NCBI GenBank assembly: GCA_019671005.1
Contig: CM033715.1
Span: forward strand, 3,410,001 to 3,474,000
Direction of reading: 5' to 3'
DNA length: 64,000 nucleotides
DNA from: Hibiscus mutabilis
Taxonomy: Eukaryota; Streptophyta; Magnoliopsida; Malvales; Malvaceae
The stretch's first letter is position 1. Each line of letters begins with the position of its first letter. The notes under the pieces are model-generated. The model was not told the DNA's origin. It did no database searches and saw nothing but the letters and a program-made list of their open reading frames with translations. The position numbers and the translations under genes were made by a program. Positions 1-11,227 of this stretch are shown here, piece by piece.

Positions 1-114
1 GGGAATGTAAAAAGTGTCAAAAATATAAAATTGCCTTGGCAATGGGGATGAAGTAGAGCCAAATGACTTTTGTGGAGCAAATTCTTGAGTAAAAGAGAAG
101 GTAGAATAACGAGA

Positions 115-1161
115 TTACATTGAACGTGCTTTCTCCCATGGTTGCTCGTCAATTGACTCTTCCCATATTACACGATCTCCCAAGCACTGACGGCAAGTCA
201 TTATACCCTGCCATTATGAGCATTCCCCAAGTAAAGGAGTGGCTATATACAAAATTTCTTCTACTTGTCTGTACGGACACCACCAATGACTTGTAACAAT
301 TTACCTCCTCAAGAACATTAAATTTCAAAGCATGGCATGTTCCTATGTTCATTGAAGAAGCAGTTACCAAGTCCGAACGCAATGGCTACTCGTGTTCTAT
401 GTGTTTATGTTGATACACCATTATTAATTTAATGAGCATGCAAAATGTACCTTTCCATTACATTGGGAACAATCTGATCTTGATCTTTCAATACCACACT
501 CCGTACATGGAGTATAACCTCTGCCCCTGCAACTTGGACAAGGAAGCTCTCTGATGTACTGACCATTCGGACCAAACCATGATCTCGGTTTCAGTACTCC
601 CGGAAGGGCATCGCTGAAAGCAAATTCCGTAAATTACTTGTGCAAAACTTGATAGAATCCAACATTGACAGGCGAGTTGGAAGTAAATGCTAAGAAGTAC
701 GTAGAACAAAATATATGTGCATGTAAAGCTACAATTGAGTTGACAACATACGAAATCATGATCTCAAAGCATCAGAAGTCACAACAGATGACAAGCAAAT
801 CAAAGAAACAGTACACGTAAACTGAAAGCATGAGAGCAGAAGCACTAAAACCTTGGTTTAGGATTAGCCGAGAGTCCAAATAGCTCCTCTGAAGGATCAT
901 AACCCATCTGTAAGCCAAAAGAAACATTAAAAATGAAAAACCCAACAAAGTGGGGTAAGAGATAGATAGAGAGAGAGAGAGAGAACGCACCGGGCTTTGT
1001 TTAGGCAGTGGGGATGAATCATTATTGGAGGAAGATGAAAACACGCGAGATTTGAAGCTAAGCTTTGTGGTGGGCTTGAGAATAACCAAAAAGCGTGAGC
1101 TATTGTGCCTCCAATTCCATTGAGGAAGGAGAGGTCGAAAGAAGGGAGAAAGTGAAGACAT
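115..1161 (-). CDS. Plastid-targeted DnaJ-type cysteine-rich zinc-finger protein, 4 exons
   Basis: Coding exons on the minus strand are 991-1161, 852-907, 451-613 and 115-207; all introns are GT-AG, phases fit, and the joined reading frame is 160 codons plus TAA at 115-117. The first ~57 residues are Ser/Arg/Pro rich without acidic residues, which looks like an organelle (probably plastid) transit peptide. Residues ~105-150 carry four C-x2-C pairs (CPSC, CTEC, CSQC, CRQC) with RGRGY and NGKGI, the DnaJ CxxCxGxG zinc-binding pattern, but no J domain is present. Small proteins of this kind act as thiol/disulphide or assembly helpers in plastids; the exact role here is inference. The C-terminus is WEESIDEQPWEKARSM. 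The start is the first ATG of a clean frame; a GA-rich microsatellite lies in intron 1 next to the donor. A foldback MITE lies just upstream (1309-1712). Confidence 0.85.
961..984. repeat. GA microsatellite in intron 1 of the DnaJ-type gene
   Basis: A run of GATA/GA repeats sits immediately inside the 5' splice donor of the first intron (donor at 989-990, minus strand). Length variation here could alter distance to the donor but not the coding sequence. Confidence 0.8.
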
Positions 1162-1308
1162 TTACATATGTAAAATTGAGAGAAAGAAATCTGTGAGTTA
1201 AAACAGTGGGAACTGGGAAGTGATGTTGAAGAAGACGATGTGGTTGGCAACGAGTTGATTTATGGCATTGGATAAGCCTCAACTCCCCAACCTCACAACA
1301 CTTTCAAA

Positions 1309-1712
1309 TGTCTAAAAATACATAAATAGTCATCAAACTTTCAAATGTTACATAATAAGAATTAAATTTTAATTTTTGTTATAAAATGGTCACTGAGTCT
1401 TTATCTGTTGTTAATTGGGTGAGGTGACAATTACAAAAGTTTGAACAATATAACATTTAATCCTTCATATTGACACATTTAATCAATTTATTCCTAATTT
1501 AACCCCATTATTGATGTTTAAATTGACTGAATGTGTAAATATTTAAGATTAAATATGTTATTATACAAATTTTTGAAAGTTAATACACTAAACTACCACT
1601 TCTCTCAGTTAATACAATTAACGGTCCAGTGACCATTTTGTGATAAAAACTAAATTTTAATAACCATTATGTTATTTTTGAAAGTTTGGTGACCATTTTA
1701 TATTTTTAGGGA
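1309..1712. mobile_element. Foldback (long inverted repeat) MITE
   Basis: The left arm (about 1309-1500) and right arm (about 1525-1712) are imperfect reverse complements. For example, TAAAAATACATAAATAGTCA on the left answers the complement of the right end, and 'aaatggtcact' occurs inverted at both inner positions. The ~400-bp palindrome has almost no loop. No ORF is present. It lies ~150 bp upstream of the DnaJ-type start codon. Similar 'gtcactcaaact' type arms flank the larger TIR elements at 50-53 kb, so they may be related families. The exact ends and TSD were not determined. Confidence 0.65.
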
Positions 1713-2127
1713 TAGTTTAGTTTGTGTACTTTATTAAAAAAAACATTGGTAATTTTTTTGGAAAATAATTTATTTAATTCAATTAGTATATATGGGTATG
1801 ATTAAATGATCTCTATTCGGTTTATATTGTTCAATTATGTTATATAAAATTATTTAAATAATTGATGGAATTAAATTGTATCCAATAAAAAAGAGAGTAA
1901 AATATCAATTTGGCACAAAAAAATACTAAGACTACTTTAAAATTTAATTTTTTGTCAAATGAAAGTTTAATGTTGGAAGAGATCCACTAATTAGTAGAGT
2001 GACCAATGTTGCTCTTATTAATCATCTTGTATGGATTCGAATTTTAATATTTACCTTGAAAATATAAATATCTCTCCTTAATAAAAAAAGTTTAATATTA
2101 AAAATGTCATAAATTAAACGAATTTGA
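1713..2127. other. AT-rich intergenic DNA
   Basis: I see no gene, RNA or recognisable repeat end here; it is A/T rich with short homopolymer runs. Confidence 0.5.
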
Positions 2128-4034
2128 AGCATTTCTAGACTTCAACTTACTTTAAGGCATTGGTCCACATACAAACATGGTATCCTACATGTAGAAACAT
2201 TCCTCCCCTTGTTGAAGAAAAATCATATGAAAAAATTCATGATTTTGGTCCTCTACATTCGGATGTTTACTATAAATCAATTATAGAATCTTCGTGGTAA
2301 AGTAAGAATACATACTATACATAATCTTGCTGCCACTAAAGGAGTTTTTAAGTATCATCCAAAATGCAAAAGAATTTTTCTCTCATTTGTAGTTTACTGA
2401 TGACTTGCTTGTTTTTTTGCAAGGGAGGTGTTGATTCTACTGCTGAAGTGGTTAGTATGTTGGAGGAATTTTACCTTCTGGCTGGCTTAAAGTTGAATGT
2501 TCCCAAAATAAAATTTATTGACTGTGGTATTTCTAGCAGTAACTTATCTCTAATCCAAGTTGTTACTGATTTTAAAATAAGGAAACTACCGATGAGACAC
2601 TTAGGTGTTTTTAGTGACAAGGAAACTAAGTGAGAATAACGGTCATGCTTAGATTAGAGAAGGTTAAAAAGGGCAATTGAAATTATGGGCTAGCAGGAAA
2701 CTGAGTTATAGAGGAAGGTTACATCTTACAAGGGCTGTTCTGTTCAGCTTGACTAAAGTATTGGTGTAGACAGTTGGTAGTGGTACTTACAAAATATGAC
2801 ATACACAAGGTTGAACAATTGTATATAAGGTTCTTTTGGATGTGGTGTGACAGCTCAGATAGGACTGCCTGTGTGAGTTGGAGTCAAATATATATTCTGA
2901 AATGTAAGGGAGGCTTAGGGTTGAAGAATTTGCAGTGTTGGAGCAATGCTTGTCTTTTGTTCCTGGTGAGAAACATCTTGGCTAGCTAGGGATCTGTTTG
3001 GGCTGCTTGTTTGACTGAGCATGTCCTTAAAGGGGAGAACTATTGGTCCATTGGTAATAAGTCTCATTTCAGTTGGATTGTAAGGAAGCTTTTGAAGCTT
3101 AGAAATGTAGTTGTGGGTCTGTTTTCAGGTATTAGTGACTGGTATGCTATGAAGGTTCTTGGATTTGGAAAAGAATAACATCCAATGATAATTTGCTTCT
3201 CTACAGGTGTTATGGTTATCAGTTACAGAATTTAGAACTCTGATTAATCTCATGTGAATTTTTCATGATTCGTTAAAAGGAAAAAGGTGCTGCCCTCCCC
3301 TTTTCCCCCACTCACCCGCAAACACTCCTCTATATTGTATGGTAAAGTTGGTAATTGAAGTATTCCTGGAAACTGTGTAAATATTTTGCATCTTCAGTCC
3401 CATTTCAGCTTTGTGGTTTCCTATATGTTCATGTGCTAAAGTCTTCATTCAGTGTATGATAAACCTCTCTCTATTTTCATCTTTCTAGACTTTTTAATTT
3501 TTATCCATGGTGTTGGGATGTATGATTTATCAGAAAATTATGACATATTTTGAGTCATAAGATGTATGGTTGAGAGTCAATGCCATGTGGGGGATTAAAT
3601 CTCTTTTTCTTTTATCATTGGCAAATTTTGTTCAAGAAATGCTGCTTTGAACGATTTGTTTTTTGCTTTGTACATTGGGTTGATGGTTGAAAATTTTTGT
3701 TTTCTCATGTGCTTTTAAATATTTACTCAACGGTTCATAAGTCGATAGTTGTCATGGTTGTTCACTAATTTGCTTTGAACAACTTTTGTGGAGCCACATT
3801 AGCAAATGACAACAGACACCTTAAAATTTTTTTAAAATTATATTTCTCTATAGAATTTATATATATAAAAAATTAATATATATATAATTAACACTTTTTA
3901 TAAATAATTGATTTTAAATATTATTTAAAAAAAATAACACCTTTAAATAAATTCCTAATTCCATCATGGAGACGAGTCCTACAAACAATGTCAATCCAAG
4001 ATATGGAAGGGACTATAAATAGAGCAGGTAGTTC
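2128..4034 (+). pseudogene. Whirly (WHY) relic 1, rearranged and interrupted by a LINE fragment
   Basis: The segment is a degenerate, rearranged copy of parts of the Whirly relic at 54.5-56.8 kb. 2225-2325 matches the intron at 55115-55215; 3178-3435 matches the exon encoding VFSLSVTEIGTL and its flanks (55235-55450); 3438-3600 matches 56423-56580; 2128-2215 matches 55575-55665 in inverted orientation. Position 3965-4033 adds something the other copy lacks: a C-terminal exon reading NPRYGRDYK then TAG, S, R, stop, i.e. the Whirly ending with its Trp codon changed to TAG. Middle exons are deleted. Whirly proteins are ssDNA-binding plastid/mitochondrial/nuclear proteins; this copy cannot encode one. 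Confidence 0.75.
2323..3177 (+). mobile_element. Non-LTR (LINE) retrotransposon fragment, reverse transcriptase C-terminal part
   Basis: Translated pieces in shifting frames show plant LINE reverse-transcriptase features: FTDDLL near 2390 in one frame, then SMLEEFYLLAGLKLNVPK and RHLGVF in the next, then FFW, CVSWSQI and GGLGLKNLQCW near 2840-2945, and TEHVLKGENYWSIG near 3015-3050. Frameshifts and stops (e.g. after 2633 and 2989) kill it. Both ends stop abruptly inside sequence otherwise collinear with Whirly intron DNA, so this is an insertion (or a filler fragment) rather than a complete element. No poly(A) tail or TSD was recognised. Confidence 0.8.
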
Positions 4035-4709
4035 AGTATTTTGTCATAAGAGTGTTTTCCCAAAATACTGTGAATTTATCCAGCTTCGAGAAAATTGTTA
4101 GTTCACAGCTATTCATGCTAGTTTTGAGTGGCGATATAGATTGTTAATTTATTACCTCAAGTTTGTTGCCTTCCAATGGTGCAAGGTGCAAGGTTAAGTT
4201 CTTCGTTACGGTTACGGTATCACTACGGAATACATATCGGATGATATGCTAGACTCCGGAGTAAATGTCAGATATGAACTTGCAAACTAGCATTCCGATG
4301 ATAATGATGTTACAGACCGCAAACTAGTCTTCGTAACCAAAAAAGAAACTAGTCTTCTAAAACCAACTAGCTTTCTAATTTAGACACAACATTCATGATC
4401 AATCATGTATGAGGTCTGCTGTTTCTTACTTTGAAAGACATGGTAAATGCTTTCGGTCATATATTGCACTTTTTTACAAGAGAAGAAATATATGCTGCAT
4501 ATTACATTTTTAAATCCACGAATACAAGCAACGTGACCTATAGGAATCAACCAAAATACAAAAGAGCCCAGACAAGGCATCAACCATCTTTGCCCCCACC
4601 GAATTTTCAGTGTCTGCAGAAAAGACGTTGGTTGATTATATTATTTATAGGCATATGTAATTTCTCTCAACTGCCACGCTGCAAAATGATGACTATGAGC
4701 ATGATGCCA
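4035..4709. other. Region between Whirly relic 1 and DUF1664 (includes likely DUF1664 3' UTR)
   Basis: The right part (roughly 4390-4709) probably holds the minus-strand 3' UTR of the DUF1664 gene; the left part may be the old 3' flank of the Whirly relic. No other coding signal was seen. Confidence 0.4.
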
Positions 4710-7700
4710 TCAACACCTAGCTGAGATGCTCCTGCAAAACATCAAATTCCAGTAATCAAATGTACATAGTTGCTTCAGATCATGCACCACTTTTTACTTA
4801 TTGAAGTTTACACATGAAAACAAAGGTTTTTAACTAAAACTGCCATTATGACATGATCGTATTTAGGTTTAAAAAAAAAACATTGCCCTACAAACAAACA
4901 AGTTCTGGATTTGGCACCCTACGTTAAACTTAGATGATACATTTGTATTTTGTTTGGATAACTAAAAATTGGAAGGAAAACAAAAGAAAATGATTCATTA
5001 AAATCGACTTCTTTCGATTATATTTTTTAATAAAATAATTATGCAAAATATTAAAAAGATATTTTACATCTTAAATTTTCTTTTTACTTCTCTTTTCCTA
5101 GCTTTGTAAACAAAAAAAATAGTGCTTCAAGGAAAAGCAAGGGGTGTTCAAATTTTTTTACTTTCCCTTGCTTATATATATATATAACTAATTTTACACA
5201 AGCATGTGTTTTTACCTTATAAAACACAAATTCTAAATTCCTAATCCTAATACCCTAAAACCTAAAGTCTAAACCCTAAATTCTAAACACTAACCTTAAA
5301 TTCTAAACCCTACAACTTAAACCCCTAAGCTTTTAACCCTAAACTAAACCCCCAACCCTTAAATTTGAAAAGCACGTGTAAACGTTTGTTTACACGGACC
5401 GTGTATCAAACTTTTTTTTTCTCTCTCTCTCTCTATATATTTGATACACAAGCTGTATAACTTTTCTATAAAATTTAAAACCTAAATCTCAAACCCTAAC
5501 ACCCTGAAACCTAAACCTTAAACCCTAAACTCTAGGTTCTAACCATAAACCTTAAATTCTACACCTTACACACTAAACCCTAAAATTGAAAGGCTTGTTA
5601 CACAAGCTTGTGTATCAAAGTATTTTCCTATAGTCATGTATTAGTGTAAAACTAATCGAGTTTTTACATAGTGAAATTATATCTCATTCCTATATATATA
5701 TGTAAGGTTGTATTTTGATACGCAAGCTATGTAAAAAAATTACACAACTTTCTATAAAAATTTAAAACCTAAATCCCAAACCCTAGCACCCTAAAACTTA
5801 AACTGTAAATTCTAACCACAAACCTTAAATTCTATACCCTACGCACTAAACCCTAACCTAAAATCCTAAACCATAAAATTGAAAGGCTTGAGTTTACACA
5901 AGCTTGTGTATCAAAGTATTTTCTATATACATGTATATATATATATATATTCAAACAAGGGAAAGATGCTTAATTTTCTTTTCCCTTTTTTTATTCAAAC
6001 ATAGGGTAAATGTTTAAAAAAATAATGAATCAAACCTCTGCAGGCTTCTCGGCTCTTCATTCAAATTATCAATACCATCATTCACAATAGAATCTCTTCC
6101 CGAATCCTTCTTACTTCCAGAAAAAATATCTGCAACATCTTTCAGGCCCTGAAATAAACAAGTCAAGATTAAGATATAAGGATTACAATCAATAAATAAA
6201 TGAAAACTTACAGCTCAATAATAAACACATGATTTGTGGATCAATCCATGAAAATTTAGGCTACCATATATAAATAATATTGATACCTAGAATAGATTTT
6301 TTTAGCCTTTTACCACAACAGATTAAGTACGATGCATTGATGCGTGAGGATTTGCCTAGAAAGAACACGACTTTAAAATCTATAAATACAGAAAGATACC
6401 TTCGGAGTCGGAGCTCCTGATGTAAGCAAAGCACGAGATTTACCAGAAAGTTTAAGTTGCTCCTACAATAAAATGTAAAGTCAGACAATAAGATTATGCT
6501 CGTAGAATAATCTTTTCCCTTTTAGTGCAGAAACACATCATATAATCTTTTAGAGACTAGCAGGGATTTAGCACCGGGTTTTGAAAGAAGAAATTAACCA
6601 TTACAGAAAGCCAAATGAAAATGAAAATGAAAATGACAAACTTCAACCCTTCCCTTATTTTTTTCCCTTTTAAAAAGAATCAAGAATGATAGACTGAATG
6701 ACATCATATTCTAAACTCAAAGGTAAAAAGAGAACATTCATCTTTCCACTAGTACCAACCTGCAGAGCTTCCGGCATGTTTGCTTTCTTGCCACCAACCA
6801 TATTACAAAGGTACCACACACCAGCATTGGCAAGATCCTACCACAAAAAAAAAAAAAAACTGTGTGGGTAAATCATGGTGAATAAACCAATAAAGACGCA
6901 AGCATAGAGAAAAGAAAATGGAAACACCCTGAGATGTACAAGAAACTAAATACCATATTCCTTCTCAGGGCAAAGCAGAAATACTGAATCCAAATATTCA
7001 AAAATATCATTCACACTTACGACTACACTAAGTGCATTTTCCTACCATAATTACATATTCAACTTTCCGAATTGTAAAGTGCAAGTAATGTCGAACAAAA
7101 CAATAAAAAGTGAAGTGCAAGAAAATGTAAAAATCTATGTACCTGCTTATATTCCAATGAACCAATTTTGCCATCCTGCAAGTGAGCCAATTTGGGGGAG
7201 GAGGCAAAACAAATCAGATACATATAACATACATATGAATAGATCATCAATGCCAGAATGAGATTTTAACTCTAACTAAGAAGAGGAGAATAGAGACATG
7301 AAAAGGATGATGCTCCTCTTCTATCTTACTAGAAGAACCACTTGACTTCATTAACAAGTTTAACATTTTCAGAAGTGGGGAGAAATTGAAAAAGAGAAAG
7401 AAGAGACGCAACCATTGCAGAACCATTTAAAAAGTGCAACAATTACTAGAAGGAATAAAAAGAATTCTCACCAAACCAGAAATCATTCTATGCAGTGCAT
7501 CCAAGTCATATTCAATGTTAGAAAGATTCATACGAGCATCTTCTACCTGATCCAAAAATATGAGCAGCATTAGAGAATGTAACTGTCACAGCTGGGCTGT
7601 TAAAATGGTAGATTGAGAAGAAGGAAGGGAGATTTAAGAAGAAAGATTCAGAGAAGAAGAAAAGTGGTTTTTCATTAATTCAAAGATAAAATATCATCAT

Positions 7701-10154
7701 TTTTAGTTACATTGTTTTTATTTGGTTGCTATTCCTTGTACTAACAAACTATATGCTGTCAGCTGTAATAGCTCTAACAGACATAAGTAGATAAGTTATA
7801 GCTAAATTCCTTATGGATCCATGCATGTTGGGTTCTTCAAAATGGGCTTCTCATCAGTTGTAGCGTGGCCCATTTCCTTCAGTGTTTGCAGCCCACCATT
7901 GGTATTGGCTTTGGGTTTAATATAAGGCAAAATGTGGTCATTGTGAGTGGAGCATCCATTCTTTTGCTGCGTTCGTCTCATTTCCTCTCTTTTTTTCTCA
8001 ATTCCAATCCCTAATTCCCCTTTCCCAAACCTAATCTCTCGGCCCACATCGTGCCAGTAACAAATTCATTCCCTTGATCTATTGAATCAATCACGTAAAT
8101 TTTTAACCAGATGCACCCTTTTAAATCCGTGCTTTATTGAATTCGATAGTGTAGCCTATGGTAATCTAACGTCAAAGATGGAAAAATATGTGCACTTACA
8201 ATTGCATGAATGCCTTTTGAGATTTCCTTCTGTGTTTCCATTTTATCATCCAGGTTCTCAATTCGTTGCGTCAAATGTTTCTTTGCAGCCTGTCCACATG
8301 TAAACCCATCAGAGGCTCTATACATTTTCCATATCATGTTATTTTAATATAAAAAACTGATTTCAAAACTAATTGGGTCAAATAATACCAGAAAATGCAT
8401 ATTCCTCGAGGAAACTTAATCAAATAATAAATTCAGTGAACATACACGAAGGAAGAACCACTGGACAAGTAAAAATGAAATCTCTTACTTTTAGAAAGTC
8501 TATGAGACTATGCCCAAAGCTTTTTGGTCACCACTCGATCTAACCAAATATGGAATTAATTAGAAGGCAATTTTCAATTAACATGGATCACAATTGCTTT
8601 CACTGCTCAAATCCTTTTTTAATGAAACAAATAAACTTCGAGGCAAGTAATACCAGTGGCAGAACTCAACATTATTTACTTAAGGGGCAATTTTAAAATG
8701 TCTAAATTTATGGGGGGCAACAATAAATTATATGTTTTAGGAGACTAAATAACAATTTTACCATTATCCCATCTTAAATTTTTTCCAAATTTTTAAATCT
8801 TATGTTCCACCTCTGAGTAATACATTATGGTTCGCAGAAAACTGCTTCAGTGAAGCACTTAAGCCAAACCTTGTTAAGAAAAGGCAATGAAGAGAGCATA
8901 AACTTACAGAGAGAGCATCTGAGACAGAATCCAGATGTTTGGTTAAGTTCTCCACAGCCAGTGACATATTGCGTTTCGTGACCCAGAAAAGATCAGAGAA
9001 TGAAATGCCCTAGTAGTTGTGGGGGAAGAAGGAAGCAAACTAGTCAAATTACAGAGCATGCATCATTAATGAAGAGAAATACCTACTTGTAGAAAAAAGT
9101 TAATATCAATATGCAAAAGCATCTATTTTATTTTCCTTGAAAGACATTAATGATGTGGATGCAAAAAGAATCAAAAGGGACAAGGCAGACATTGGAGGAC
9201 TTTATGTTGTATAACAAAAGATAATTAATTCTACATAGCCAGAGTAAAAGAAAAAGAAACTGTATCAGAAAATAATGAAATCATGACAAACACGATATGC
9301 ATCGAGGGATTTATTTTGTACAAAAATGATGGTTAATTCTACATTGTAACAGAAACCATATCAGTAATCAATTATATCATGACATACCTTCCACCACATG
9401 TAACCATAACCCAATACCCCCAATGTAGCAGCTGGTATAACAAAAGGGGTTAACTTACCTGCCAAATCACAGAAAAGCAAACAACCAAATCACATCCACT
9501 TATATATTGCTTTGTCTAAGCTCGTTATTACAACCTAATATGGATACACATTTATGCATCTAAGCAAGCAACTACTTAAGCAAAATACAATTAAGAAAAT
9601 ACCGCCGGAATCCCCATTCAAAACAGTTATCTGTCGTGCTGACGCCAATTGCCTGATCTCCGTTGACAAACGACGCACCTGTAAATTAATACAAAAAAAA
9701 AAATCATCATTACAACCAACAGATTTAAACTTTAAGCTCTATTTTTATCATATACTTGAGCCAGAAGGGCATCTGAATCATCAGCTTGCTCCCCAGATTT
9801 TTCCAGTCCCTTCACTAGTGACTGCGAAACCACCACCAAAAAAGTCAGAAATTACAGACAAAAAATAAAGATGTAAACGTGGTCAATAAAACAAATTTCA
9901 ATGAGACGGCAGCGAGAAACAAAAAAAAAAAACGATTAAGACTAACCTGCAATTCACCCAATATATCCGACAATTTACCGTTTTTTAGAAGGATCGTACC
10001 AGTGTAACCTGAAGAGAAAATTAACGACATCGGAAAAGTCAAAATGAAAACAGTAAGAAAAAAGAATGATTCAAGTAAGAAAGCGAGTCTGAGCGGTACC
10101 TGCGCCGGCTAGGATCAAGATCTTCGAAAAGCCTACTCCGGTTTGCATAGCCAT
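4710..10154 (-). CDS. DUF1664 family protein (membrane segment plus coiled coil), 13 exons
   Basis: Coding exons (minus): 10100-10154, 9947-10008, 9756-9821, 9603-9678, 9388-9458, 8908-9009, 8200-8289, 7472-7546, 7143-7175, 6760-6837, 6400-6462, 6036-6148, 4710-4731. Every join is GT-AG and in phase; the product is 301 aa ending SISARC. It starts MAMQTGVGFSKILILAGAG, a hydrophobic N-terminal segment (about 6-26), followed by NGKLSDILGELQ, a second hydrophobic stretch at about 91-109 (PAATLGVLGYGYMWW), then a long amphipathic helical region (about 110-235) with KRNMSLAVENLTKHL and HLTQRIENLDDKM. This is the plant DUF1664 pattern, of unknown biochemical function and probably organelle-associated. 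It resembles what I remember of At2g02730. Introns host a solo LTR, a hAT MITE and telomere-like TIR elements, yet no exon is damaged. Confidence 0.88.
5190..5411. mobile_element. Small TIR element with degenerate telomere-repeat core (copy a)
   Basis: The core consists of variants of CCCTAAA (for example 'aaccctaaattctaaac'), and the right border reads TGTAAAC...GTGTATCAAAC. It is the most diverged of three consecutive copies in the last DUF1664 intron, and its left border is unclear. Confidence 0.45.
5440..5620. mobile_element. Small TIR element with degenerate telomere-repeat core (copy b)
   Basis: Left terminus TTTGATACACAAGCTGTATA and right terminus TTACACAAGCTTGTGTATCA are reverse complements with few mismatches. 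Between them lies ~140 bp of CCCTAAA-like repeats. The same layout recurs at 5714-5916 and, inverted, at 39725-39963. Confidence 0.6.
5714..5916. mobile_element. Small TIR element with degenerate telomere-repeat core (copy c)
   Basis: It begins TTTTGATACGCAAGCTATGT and ends TTTACACAAGCTTGTGTATC, enclosing the same CCCTAAA-like core as copy b, including the shared phrase 'aaaattgaaaggctt' near the right end. Copies b and c are separated by ~95 bp. Confidence 0.6.
7584..8056. mobile_element. Solo LTR in DUF1664 intron 7, TSD gtaac
   Basis: The 473-bp sequence starts TGTCACAGCTGGGCTG and ends CATCGTGCCA, and is flanked by the direct repeat gtaac at 7579-7583 and 8057-8061. It has TG...CA termini and no internal coding capacity, as expected for an LTR left by recombination. 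The size suggests a Copia-type LTR, which is inference. It lies between the DUF1664 exons at 7472-7546 and 8200-8289 and does not touch splice sites. Confidence 0.75.
8654..8815. mobile_element. hAT-type MITE in a DUF1664 intron, TSD agtaatac
   Basis: The 162-bp element has termini CAGTGGCAGAAC and, inverted, CAGAGGTGGAAC. It is flanked by the perfect 8-bp duplication agtaatac at 8646-8653 and 8816-8823. The CAG(T/A)GG terminus and 8-bp duplication are the hAT signature; it is too short to encode transposase. It lies in the intron between exons 8908-9009 and 8200-8289. Confidence 0.8.
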
Positions 10155-10680
10155 GGCAGTGTTTTCGAATATTACCAAAGAGAGTTCGGTTTGGTCACGG
10201 TTGAAACTCGGAAAATTTTGGGGAAGACGATCTTTTCAGCCGCTACCGCCTTATACGAGCTGAAGGACAAACGGCGTCGTTTGAGCGGTTAATGCAGCAT
10301 TGGGCCTTGTTATGCTCTGGGCTTTTTAAAGCTTAGACTAAAGCAAATCCAACAAACTATCCATGACCATCACCTCTAGTAAATAAATAATAATTAAAGT
10401 TGAATTTATCAAAACTTGTTTGATCGAATAATAATAATAACAATAATAAAGAGTCTGATGTTCTTTAAATTTGATCCTAGATCTTACTAATTAATATTAT
10501 TGGCTAGTTTAGCAAGATGAGACATTAGATCTTAAATCCCTAAATAAGGTACAGCTGAAAATGTTGTTCGACTTCTACAATATCAAATCCGGATTAGTTT
10601 GATAAGATAGCAGATGATTATAAAAGAAGATGCAATCCTTGGTTTGCTTCACTGATATTTCTTGCTTGTTTCTGGTTTCC
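10155..10680. promoter_or_regulatory. Promoter/upstream region of the DUF1664 gene
   Basis: This is upstream of the minus-strand DUF1664 start codon. The first ~120 bp are less A/T rich, typical of a 5' UTR and core promoter; I could not pick a convincing TATA box. Beyond ~10330 it is ordinary A/T-rich DNA up to the carboxypeptidase relic. Confidence 0.4.
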
Positions 10681-10689
10681 AGGGTTTGT

Positions 10690-11010
10690 TCGGAGCTGAT
10701 AACAAGACAGCTGGCTCAACCTGCCAATGTTTATTTTAAGCAATAATCTGGTCAAGTTGTACTACTTTCTGGAAGTGAATGATGCAGATCCACTGTTTTG
10801 GACTTTGTTTAACATGTTTCTTGGGGGTGTTCATCTTTTGGCTTTGGTGCATTTATGGAACACACAGGAGAAGATGGAAAGTTGGTCACGAATCAATATT
10901 CATAGAATTTGGTGGTGTAAATTTCGCACTGCTTGAACAGAATCAAACATCTTGTATGTTGAGAGTTGGATTTTCGTACTCGAATACTAGCTCAGCGTCA
11001 ATGATACTTT
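10690..11010 (+). pseudogene. Serine carboxypeptidase-like relic, 5' part
   Basis: Fragments in three frames match successive conserved blocks of plant serine carboxypeptidases. ITRQLAQPANVYFKQ, stop, SGQVV (about 10698-10760) corresponds to the family's 'LPGQP..F.QYSGYV'; EDGKLVTNQYS, stop, NLV (about 10868-10915) to the 'DG..L..N..SWN..AN' block; and VGFSYSNTSS (about 10968-10997) to the near-invariant 'GVGFSY' block. Stops and frameshifts are numerous, so no product is possible. The catalytic-Ser block is not here but at 23.7 kb, on the other side of a retrotransposon (see 23620-23811). Each block is weak alone; order and conserved words together make the call. Confidence 0.6.
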
Positions 11011-11227
11011 TATAGGTAAATTTAGAGTCTGTTTGTTTCACTGAAATCTGTTTTTGAAAAATAAATTTTAGAAAATAAACTACATTTTTTAGAAAACAAA
11101 CTACAGAAAGTATTTTTTTGTGTTCATATGATGTTGTGTAATTTATTTTTCGTTGTTTGGTAGAGTTTCCTGATAATTTCATGAACAGTACACAAACAAG
11201 CATCAATAATGCTAAAAACAAGTTCCA

